The position numbers and the translations under genes were made by a program. Shown one piece after another: positions 47,146 through 59,100 of a DNA stretch of 64,000 nucleotides. Numbering within the stretch: position 1 is the first letter of the stretch; every line of letters begins with the position of its first letter. The DNA lies in the NCBI GenBank assembly GCA_037783415.1, contig JAZGTN010000003.1:6176501-6240500 (forward strand), in the 5' to 3' direction. Source of the DNA: Leptasterias polaris. Its lineage: Eukaryota; Echinodermata; Asteroidea; Forcipulatida; Asteriidae. The notes under the pieces were generated by a model. It did not search any database. It saw only the letters and a list, made by a program, of their open reading frames with translations, and was not told the DNA's origin.

Positions 47146-50100
47146 CTGAAATAAGTTTAGAAATAAGAAACAAGTTAAGATGACAATGTATGAGAAAAAA
47201 AATAAACATGTGGTTTAAATAAAAAGCACTCGCCATCTTTTTGAAGTTTTAAAACTTTAATTGCAAGATGGCTTGCAAAATTTGGTAAATTTGCATACAT
47301 CTATACCGAGTCAAGTCTCGTTGAACCATCATGTATGGTTAACCCTTACCCAATTTTATATTATTGCTGGGAACCATTCTAGACCCATCAACATCCCTCA
47401 GCCTTTTATACCTCAATAGCACTCCACACCAATGACGTCACTTTTGCTCAAAATACCCAGCTGTCAGACAAACATTCTACCACTAATGTGCTCATCGCAT
47501 CCTCAACGCGACAAACTTCACTATTATGGTCAGTACATGAGAGTAAACATAAAACTTGAACATGTACACGAACACGTGGGGAAGACCCACGCAATTATGT
47601 AGGGACTGAAACCAAATCTACATGCAAGGCTCCGGTCTAAGCAGGGATGTGATAGGCTGTTGAAAAAAAAACCCTGAACTCTGAGCGCAAAGCGCAAAAG
47701 CTTGCGAGCTCGAACACTTGCGAGCACGAAGCCCACTTATAACATTTATCTTTGGTTTTAAAAGCCCTACTCTGCAATCTGGGGCGTTATATATGGTTTT
47801 ATCTTAATTTCTTTATGAATTTGATCTTAAGTCAAAAAAAAAACCAAAAAAAAACACCAGGATTTCCGGTTAAAAACACAGAAATCACACCCCTGTCTAA
47901 GGCGAGATTAGAACCGGGGTCCACAGAGGTGAAAGGCAGGGGAAGAAACCACCAAGCCGACCTGATTCCCTTCATTTGGGAAACCTTAACAGTGTGCTCT
48001 TTAAATTTCAGTGAAACTATCCAACAGCAAAATAAGGAGACAAAACTCCAACAACCCTCGCTAGTTTTTACCTGGTTAAGTTTTCTGACATGTAGACCCA
48101 ACTCTGTGGCAGCTTGCTGAATGTAGTCCACCTCTGCAGACGTCAGAGTGTCCAGAGCAATCGGCATCTCAGACAACGCCTTGTCTTCTTCAAATGCCCT
48201 GGGTATCAGATTGCCAAATCAATATTTGAATGATTATAATACAGCAAACATAAACCAACATCTTAACACGAATATTTCGATACAAAATTTGACTAATTTT
48301 ATTCGATTCAGAAATGTGTAATGGCCTAACGTTTCGAACCTAGCAGGGTCTTTCTAAAAGGTTAAATGATGACACAACATGCACACACAAGTATAATTAT
48401 ACACATGTAAGTGTAGCAGTCAGGTGGAAAGGGAGTGAAAAGAAAGGAGCAGAGTGCAATCAATTAGAGGAAGAGAACAAAGGAAAGTAGTGAGGAAGGA
48501 GACAACAAGGGGGTGGAGAAATTGGCAAGCTTAATCACAAAGGGTGGAAACACACAAGATAAAATCAAAGATGGGAAAAGGAGGAAAAAGTAATTAGTTA
48601 GATAATATGAAGCAGATTTCTCATAGGTATTTGCAGAGGCAGTTCTGGCATAGATATAAAATTCACCTGTCAGCGAATGCCATCTTAATTAATTTCCTTG
48701 AGAACTGTGCATGAAGTTTGAAATGGATCAAAACAAAACAACCGAAAAACAGGACTGATCAACCACACAACACAACAAAAAATCAAGCAAGAGGCAGCCA
48801 TGCAAGCAGGCAGGTATGCAGTATGGTAAGTATGCAAGAAGACTTCAAAACAAGAGGACAAGCACTCAAACATTCAGTAAGTGGCAAGCAGAAAATAAAC
48901 AAGTAAGCAAGCAAACAAAAAAGAGCAAAAACATGACCAATCAAACGAGATTGTAGTTGAAGGGGGAACACAAGCAACATGGTAGAAAGACAAATTTGTA
49001 TTTACTTGAGTCTTTTCTTGAGAAGTTCTTGCGTTGCCACTGGGCACATCTTCTGTTTATCCAGCCCACGGGACTCATCTTGAGTTTTGGAAGTCTTATT
49101 TTCTGCATAAAGAAAGTAACCATTTAACAATTTTAATAGATGTTAAATGTGTATCGGGGGATAAAGAATATTATTTTTGTTTTACCCATACACCCTTGTG
49201 TGCTAAGCACTTTATGCGCTTTCCCAAGTCCTGTAGAAAAAGAAAAAAAACACAGGTCAATTACTCGTGACCTTTACCATTCAAGAGCAGATGTCTTGTC
49301 ACTAGACCACCGAGCTGGCCCAGTAGGTAGAGTCAGTTCCAATCCTATATTTTAGGAGCTAGTACCGCAACAATTTTAATATATATGTTAAACTTGCATC
49401 AGGGCTGAAGAAACAAAATAATTTTCTCTATCCCCAAGGCAAATTGAACATCTATTAAAATCGTAAATGAGTAAAAGACAAATAGTATAATAACAACAAC
49501 AATAAAATTGTACGCATCGTGGGACAATTGGAAGACATTCTCCTAGACTTCTACACAATCTAAAGACCCAACCCTAATCCTAACACTAACCCTAACTCTA
49601 ACACAATGTCCCCGCACCAAACAAAATAAGTAAGGATTTTCTAGCCAAGGAATTCATTAAGGCTTTTCAAAATATCAACTTCCCTTGGTAAGTCTTTTCA
49701 AGATTTCATGAGGCAGAGATACATCTCCACCATTTCAATGTCTCCATAAGTCATCCCATAGTGTCTATCTCCTATCCGCCTTGTAGTTTTGCAAAATGGA
49801 CACACAGGGCCAAATCTCATGCCGCCTGTGATTGCAACAGGAAGTAACTAAACTCGTGTACTTGTGGGTAAAACTCTTTTGGGAGGAGTGTTGACTCTGT
49901 AAAGAGCTAAGAAGTAACTATAAATGAATAAATAGTAAATTTGCGGGTACAACCATGTATTAAATCTCTTTTGTGGGAGTGTTGGCTCTGAAAAGAGCCG
50001 GTTTGGTCTCGACATTTTAAGCAGTATACTCTGCTCTTCTGAGTATACTGCTCGAAAGTTCGAGACCAAACCGTCCCTTTTCATACAAGACTCCTCCAAA

Positions 50101-53100
50101 AATAGATTTATACATTGTATGCTGTTCAAAAATGCTGTTGTACCCACAATTTTACTAGTTGTATTCAGTGTTGTAGTCGAGTCACCTGTGTCGAGTCCGA
50201 GTCCGAGTCTCAAGTCACTTGGGTCGAGTCCGAGTCCAAGTCCCGAGTCACTTGGTCCGAGTCCGAGTCCGAGTCACGAGTCACTTGGTCCGAGTCCGAG
50301 TCCGAGTCACGAGTCACTTGTTTTTTTTTATTGCAAACCAAAGTGTCGTAAAATAAGAATTGGAAATGACAAAATAAAACACATTTATTTAAAAAAAAGT
50401 TCTGTTAAAGTTTTTTGTTAAAGTTGGTATAACCAAAATAAAACAATACGGGGCGGAACGTCAGATGCCATGATTAAAAAAATGTTGTACTACTTTTTAC
50501 TAGTGACGTGACCAAACTTGACGTCGTGTTTGTGTGTCGACCATGTGTAGAAACTGGTGCAAACAACACACAGCCATCACAGTGCAATATGCAGGCTGTG
50601 TTTTACAGGTACCAGACATGCCATTTCCCTGGCATCAAGCACAAGCAGTGGCTATGGTGTTAACGTTGACAGAATACCAGCATAATACTGCTGGTGTCGT
50701 GCATCCCAGTGTTAATATGCGTACTGAACATACGAATCGAACATACACGCGCTGTACTTAGATGGCCATCTACACAATAATCACGAACACTATTACTTGC
50801 AACACCATACGACAGTACTTATTTATTGTGCTATACGTTAACTCTTTGACATGTGCACTCCGGGAATGACGATCGGATCGTCGGAATTGTTTTTAATATT
50901 TAAAAAAGGTATTGTTTGTGAAAAAAATACGTGACTCGAGTCACGAGTCCTCGGGGACAAGTCCGAGTCATGATAGTCGAGTCCGAGTCCGAGTCTTTTG
51001 CAGACGTGACTCGAGTCAAGTCCGAGTCACCAAAATTGTGTCTCGAGACGGACTCGAGTCTGAGTCCTGGACTCGAGTCATACAACACTGGTTGTATTTA
51101 CTTCCTACTATCCACACCATGCAAAGCTCCAAACATGACTAGTGATTGCAACCTTGTTAAACCGAGGCACCAGAATAATTTTGTTTTTTCAAATCTTATG
51201 ACAGGGTTCTCCCCAGGATTTTCCAAAACCATGGGAAATTCTAGACCAAAATTTTACAACAGCAATCTGCTAATGACATCACTTTCGCTCAAAATACCCG
51301 GCTGGCAGACAAACATTCCATCACTCTTGCGATCACTGCATCATGTATATTAGTGAAATTTGACACGTTTATCTGAGATTTTTGTACTTAGCTTCTATTT
51401 TTAACACTGGAGCGGAGTGCTAATAAAACAAGGTCCTCAGAATCGTTTTACTTGCTGTTTTATGTTTTGTGGTTTTATTGAGTAATTTAAATGGATTTAT
51501 TTTATTATTTCCGTTAATTTGATCTTAAATCTCAAAAGAAAAAAGAAAATTGTGATGACCCTTTGTACACACGTCACACACAGTGACTGTGCCACACTCA
51601 CCATTTTGGGAGTCAAAAGGCCAGCATGTAAACAACGCATCGCCTAAAATTGTATACTACTCTGTATAACACACGGGGAAATTGACTCTCTAAATGGTGA
51701 ACCAAGATTACTGTGATAATGACACCAGGTGAATTTGGTCAATAGGCTGCAATTACCACTTATCTGTCAGATACACAAGCCTGTACATAAGAAGAACCCT
51801 GTTATCAAACGTAATTATTTGTCTACATTAGTGTACCTTTGTTGGAGCTTTTTGTTGCCGATGGGAACATTTTGGAATACATCGTCTGCTCCATGTGTTT
51901 GAAGTTGGTCCTTGCCGCGTGCAATTTAGCTATCTCCTTGACGATAGCCGTGTCATTGGGACACTGCTTCTGGGCTTTGGACAGCCACTTCTGTGCTTTA
52001 TCAAACTCACTCAGCTGCAAAAAGGCCTGAAACAAAAAAACAAATTGACTTTTATTACTGTACACATATTTCCATGTAAAAAATTAGTTAGTGGCCTGAC
52101 GTTTCGACCCTAGCAGAGTCTTTCTCGAAGGCTAAATGACAACACAACACAACACACATACATGCATACAGGAGTAACAAGAGCAGTCAAGTGGAAATAC
52201 ATGAATAGACCTTATGCATTGACGTCACCAAGCCGCCATCTTAGAGGTAAACTGATGACGAAACAATGGAAACGCGCTGATTTGTACGCGCGGCGCACAG
52301 GACTGACCAATGAACATCTTCCTTTTGACCTCTAGGCGAGGGCGCCCTACTCAAATGACGTCATATGCATAAGGTCTATAGAGAGGGCCATTTAGTGGGC
52401 ATGCGTGCCTGTTTGGGAATTCTCTTGTGCACCGCGTTGTATTTTGATGTTTGTGCAATAAAGGAAATAAACTAAACTAAACTTAAACACAATTAGAAAT
52501 CTGGGTACCACTTAGAAAGGAAAAAAAAACACAGCCAGTATTAACCCTCTTACTCTTTTGTAATATTGTATGGCTAGCTGACCAATCAATATCTGTTGTG
52601 ATAGGCATGGTATACTCAGTGCTTTCCAAGTCCTTCAGGCTACTCATGTGGGTGTTTTTCCCTGACCGGCGCCTTTGAACTGGCCTCCAGATACCGTGCA
52701 CTCAAATGCTGTGCCCTCAAATGTATCCAATATTTGCATATTATTCTGATTTTGCCCTCACACGGGTGTGTGATAAGCATTGTATAAAACTTCTAGTTTA
52801 GTTACCTGGCCCCGTCTAAACATAGCTTTGACATTATTGAAATCGATATCTAACGCCTTCGTGCAGTTTGACAATGCTCTCGTTGAGTTGCAAAGCTTGA
52901 TGTTACACAGGGCTGAGTTGAGATACAACTTGAGCAGTACGCGTTTCATTTCATCTTCTTCAGACTCATCGGCTAGTCTAGCTTCTTCAAGGAGTCTGAT
53001 AGCCTGATGAGGGTTACCAAAAACAAATGTAAAGCTTTACTAAACAAGAAAGATATTAGGGAGTATTAGTTCTGATTGGCAAGTTTTTAGCCATGTTATC

Positions 53101-56100
53101 CGCTATGTATGAAAAAGTCATCAATTTAGCAAGGTTTTTTCATGGATGACATAATAGTAATAACAATTTTGGGTTGAATAAAGAAAACAGTATCTGGAGC
53201 GGGATTTGAACCTGGGACTTGCGGATTAATGTGCTGGAGATCGCAGATTCAAATCCCGCTCTAGTCAGTTTTTCTTTGTTCAGCCATAAATCATTAAAAA
53301 TTTCCCAGTCAGTTTCCCTTGTGGTTTATTACTTGATAGAAATAACAAAAACGTACACTTGGTCTAGTGCCGGAATCAACCCCAATTTACAATGATGGTG
53401 CAACAGTACAAAAAAAATACATCAAATACAATCCCATTGGGAAAACAGATGGGTTTTAAAGTTGAAACAAAAGCTTTCTTTGAAGAGCAGTATAAAAGTA
53501 ATGTCAGGCAAACAAAAAACCAACATTCACACAAAAAGAAAACACATTAAGATCTCCTGTTAAACAGGTTTGTCCTGGATTAATTGTTTATTAAACCTTA
53601 TGCACATATGATGACATTCGAGTAGGGCGCCCTCACCTAATATAGGGAGAAGGTTGTTCATTGGCCAATCCTGAATGCCATGCGTACAAATCTGTGCATT
53701 TCTATTGGTTCATCATCGGTTTACCTCTAAGATGGGGCTTGATTAGGTATATTCAAAAATGAAATTGATCTTACCTTTCCGTAGCGATAGCTGGCTTTTG
53801 AGAATAGTTTATTTTGATAAAGTTCATTACCACTCTGTGAAAAAAATAAAAATAAATGTTGGTTAAATAATACATGTCAAGAAATAAACAACAAATAGTA
53901 CTGTAATTTCCTGCGGATAAGGTGCTCGGCGCATATAAGGCGCTGAACATCAAATTACCAAAAATATTATTCAAGGGTTAGCAGATAAGGCGCCCCGCCG
54001 CATAAGGCGCAACATATCTTTAACAGAACACACGCTTGCAAAGTCTCATACCGCTTGTACATCAACACATACAGGGGTCATTGTGATGGTATAAGCAAAC
54101 GGCCATAGCGTAAAGGGATCAGAATTTTGTAGTCACGAAGACGAGTAAAACATCACTGCTATTTTTTTCATTTTAATTTTTTTCCATGATCGTTTTTAAT
54201 GATTTTTTCTAAAACCATAGCTTTACAGTTTTTCGCTTTACACAACGAGCGCGCGCAGAGAAATGTTCTCCCAACGTTTCCCAATCAATTGGCTGCTAGT
54301 CTTTGTTACTCTCTTTTTTAACTCAACAATACATGCAAGAACCAACGAACGCTAGAGGGCGCTTTCTTAATAATGCTTTCAGATTAGGAACGTACCCCCT
54401 CTGTTGGCAAAATTCACGATAACAAATCACACAAAAACGACTTGTTTTATAAAGACTAGTACCTGTCATGTGATATAGCAGTGTACTGTGTGCAGCATTG
54501 ATCGTCGCTCATTCGCGACGTCATTGTTATTATTGTGGGCAGCAGTATGGCCAGTAACTTCGTTCTTCGGTAAGTTTCGTCAACAATTTTAACGGTGTAG
54601 GTTTTATTTTAAGAAAAATGTGACAAGCAGAATTACCCTGGACGAAATAAAGGAACTATTTTGCAGTATAAATGTAATAGTTCACATTGTATTCATCACA
54701 ATGAACTCAATCGAAATCAGATAAGACGCATCGGAAGATAAGACGCAGTGACTTTTTTTTTTTACCTTCGAAAGTCAGATAAGACGCGTCTTATCCGCAG
54801 GAAATTACGGTACTCTGCACTAATGCTAAACATAGAAGCTCAGTTACTGGATCTCAGACATCGTGTCAAATTTCACTTTCAAACGCGCGCGTATGTGTCT
54901 TTATGTTTACTCACATGCACTGACTGTACTACATGTACTGCAGTCTGATGCGGTAATCACCTCAAAGCTAGATGGTAGAATGTTTGTCTGACATACAGGT
55001 ATTTTGAGTAAAAGATAAGTCATTAGTATGAAGTGCTATTAAGAGACGTCCAAAGTAAAAAAAAAAATTCAGGTCAAACGGAGAGTACTATTTTTCACAA
55101 TTTTTCTTTCCCAGTAATAACAAAAACTTTAAAAAACTACTGAAATTTATTGACCCAAGCATGTAACTGCAGCTTTTTAAAAAAAACAACATGAAAGTGC
55201 ATGGCAAAACAAGACTTTGTTCTTTCAATTTTCAATTTTCATTGGCACAGCTGAAAATGACAAAACGAGGAAATCTGCTGAAAAGTTACATGCCTGTCTA
55301 ATGTTCCAAAAGATCCCACAGTGGGGCAAAGGTTGGCAGGCACAATGCGTACATAGGCAGGCTTGAAATTTTATCTCTGAGAGGGCAAGGATATTTTCAT
55401 TATTTTTGCAAAGAGCACTTCCACTGGAAAATCTTAAAAGATTATGGGAAACATTTAAAGGGGCACCAAGGTCAAGACCAGGGCCCAATTTCATAGAGCT
55501 GCTTAAGCAGAGAATTATGATTAGCAACTTTCTGCTTAGCAAAATTATGCAGGATACAGTCACAGATTGCACATATGACATTGTACTTTAGCTGGTAACC
55601 TTAATCCGGTAAGCATAATCTTGTTGTGCTTGGCTACTTTTTGTGCTTAAGCAGCTCTATGAAATTGGCCCCAGGGTAACAGAGGCTGTACATAGGTATA
55701 CATAGGTAACAGAGGCCTGTTCTTCACCGATCTTGAACTCTTGGTGGCAGCAGATACGCCTCAATTACTGCGGTGGTACCTGGGTGGTACTGCGCTGCCT
55801 AGTGACGGGTTTAAGGGTTGGGCTATACGGCGATCTTACTGATAAGCTGATCAGATGATCGCCGTGTAGCCCAACCCTTAAACCCATCGCTAGGCAGCGC
55901 AGTACCACCCAGGTACCACCGCAGTAATTGAGGCGTATCTGCTGCCACCAAGAGTTCAAGATCGGTGAAGAATTGGTGTAAAATCATCCAATCATCTCAA
56001 GCTTACCTTGCGCTCCGCGTGTGCCACGTTAAGGATCTCAGCAAATGTTGCTGTCTTCCTCTGCTCAATTGTCCAAGTATCAAAATCTCCAGATACAGGA

Positions 56101-59100
56101 TTGTCCGTTATATTCATCAGCTCCACCTCAAACAAAACTGGGGGGAGGAAAACACAGGAAAACACAGGAATAAATCACTAATTTTAGAGATGAATATTTA
56201 GTGCACTGTGACTTCTAACCAGACAGCTTTTACAGTGTATACTGTATAGTGGCATGGAATTTGAGCATTATTTCTTCCATCACTTGTCCTCTTTGTGTGG
56301 GTGAAATGAAGCGTATCTAAATGAGTGCATGCCTTTTGCGTGCTCCGAATGAGAGTACCAACCGCATCTCTGGCAGCAGCATTCATAAACGAACACCAAC
56401 CTTCAGAAATCTGAAAATGAATCCTTTTAAGATTCAAATGGTGTTATTAATTTCTAATCAAAGGGGGCCTTTTGGACAAAATCATTTCTCAGGAAACTTA
56501 CTAAATTAAACAAATTATTTCAGGTTAATTACCAAAGTATGAACCTACTCTTAATGTGCCATCTTAATTCTAGCAACTGACAGAAAGTGGATTTTTTCAT
56601 AAGAACTCGAATATTATACCTACGGATTTTTACCATGAATCTTTTACTTACTCGCTGCATTTTCTGGTATCCTAGGTGGTACCCCCATAGCTCCAAATGC
56701 GTACTTGGGTTCAACCAAAAACTGGGAGATTTCACCTTTACGCATCGTTGAAATAGCTACGTCCAGACCTTCAATGACTTTACCTAAATATCAAAAATTT
56801 CAAAGAAAAAAAAAGGCAGATACATTCACCTCAATGTGTGGATTTAAGAAAACTGTTAAGTTGTCCAGGGCAAGGATAAGAAACAACTTCAGTTTTGAGC
56901 CTTGGAGTTTTGTGCATGGAGCCTTAGTCTTAGCAAAGCCAAAGCCAAAGAATCAAAAAGGGCCTCAGTTTGGTCACATTGAGTTGAATGATGGCTGCAG
57001 GATATGGGTATGTAGCCATTCAATAAGGCCACAGTAATCAGTTCATAAAATATAGACCCCTTGCATAGGCTGCCATTACCCAGGTCAAACTATGAGAGGT
57101 CTTCCTTGACCTTATTGAGAGTCATTGGGAGGTCTCCCTTTAACCTCAGTGAAAACCAATGAGAGATCTTCCTTGACCTCAGTGAGGGCCCTTGAGAGGT
57201 CTTCCTTTGACCTCAGAACTGTTGTAATGGACTACTTGGCTGTATTCTGTACTATAGGTACATATTTAATTGATGTTTAGACTACAGGTCCTTGATATGA
57301 ACTGTCCATTAAAACCCCACTGGAAACTCATCAATAAACACTCTTCAGAAAATAGAATAATTCAAAAGAAAAGAATAAACATCAACAGTGTAATATTTTC
57401 TTTTTTTGCCTCTTACCCTCTCCAAGGCGGTGTTTCTCTGGTCTGTTACGAAGTCTCGTAGAATCATACGGGTCATCGGAATATTCAAGGTATCCATTAT
57501 AATGAACTGAATAGAGAAAACCATTACAAAGGATTGATATGACATTTTGGACCTAAAGAATGAGTTTTGGGGAGGAGGGCCCTGCTTTGTCTCTCACAAC
57601 AGCATTCTCCTTCATCAGTGGTCCGCTGGCCAAATGCCAGTTATTTATGTAACACATCAGGACCACATCATGTCAGTGTTTCTAAAGCAGCTCTTGGTGT
57701 TATTCGGTTTTGAACAAAATACCATGACAACTAAGGGAATAATGAAAACCGCCAAAGCTTAATTCAAATCAAGGTCTGGACTTTCTCCTCCTTGAATATG
57801 TTACTAAGTGGTGAATGCATAAACATTTTTTTATATTATTATTTATTCGACCAAAACAAACAACAAACCAAAGTTACAATAGCACAAGAAAGAACAAACG
57901 GAAAAACATTGACAGCTAGTTTTGTACCTGCATTGATCTACCATACACAACTACATATAGTTCTGTACATGAGCTTGTTCTACCATACACAACTGGAGTT
58001 GAGTGGATTCAAATGGCTCGTCAACTCTCTGGCAAATGTTACTGTGAGTAGAATGACTTGACAACTGACCTGTAGCAGTATCACTTTGACCTATGACCTC
58101 TCCGGAACCAACTTTGATGACTCTCTTCATCACACCGCCATCCCCGATTATTGGACGCATACGCCTGGCAATCTTTTCAAATGGAGTCTATAAAAGAAAT
58201 TCAATTCAATTCAAATCAAATCTTTATTGTCCAATCTTTAAAAAGATAACAATTGAAAATTTACATGCCTAAAATTGATTAGAACAGGACAGTAAACATC
58301 TTAAACAAAGAAATATATGAAAAGGAGTTAAGACAACAACAATATTTTAGACAGTGTAGTACAACGTATATTGGCAAGAGTAAACACAGCACCACATCCC
58401 CCCCCCCCACACACAAACATCGTGATTGGAGACACGACAAACTGAAAACATTAAAAGCTATTTAAAAACTGATTGAAATACATTGAGAAGTAACCCACCC
58501 AGATCAAAAACAACACACTCGCGCTGTCCAGTCGCCAGCCCCCACCCCAGCCACATGATGAGTAAAACAATCAAATGAATTCATTAAAAACTCTAACAGA
58601 GAACGGAACAAAGGAATTAAGGTAGCGAGTTGTCCTACAATGGAGACTACGAAGTCTCTTTCCTGACCTCAAACAGTAATGATGGTACAAAGGGTGGTCG
58701 TTATTTTTCATTATTTCTCCAGCTTTTGTTAAAACACACTTGAGATGATTGTCTAGTTGCTGACCGAATATTTTACCAGCTTGGTTAGCTATTCTTTGTA
58801 ATTTCAACATATCTGCTTTCCTTAAACTTTGAAACCATACAAAACAATCGTACAGAATGACACTTTCAATTACCGAGGTATAAAACAGCTTCATAATTGT
58901 TTTGTCAACATTAAAACATCTGAGTTTCTATAAAAAGTACATGCGTTGATGCCCTTTTGTAACAAGTGCCCTACACTGGTCTGTCCAAGTTAATTTGTTA
59001 TCTATGATAGTACCAAGATATTTATAGGACTGAACAATTTCTTGCATAGTGAGACCATGTTGTGCAACACAGAAAATAGAATACAGTCACCATGGAAAAC

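Noticed and set aside
47752..48120. 122-residue plus-strand frame
   Set aside because: Shadow over FKBP6 exon 11 and a tRNA-like repeat; no similarity of its own.
50115..51353. Ser/Glu-rich frames around 50.1-51.3 kb
   Set aside because: They are the GAGTCC hexamer arrays of the hAT element.
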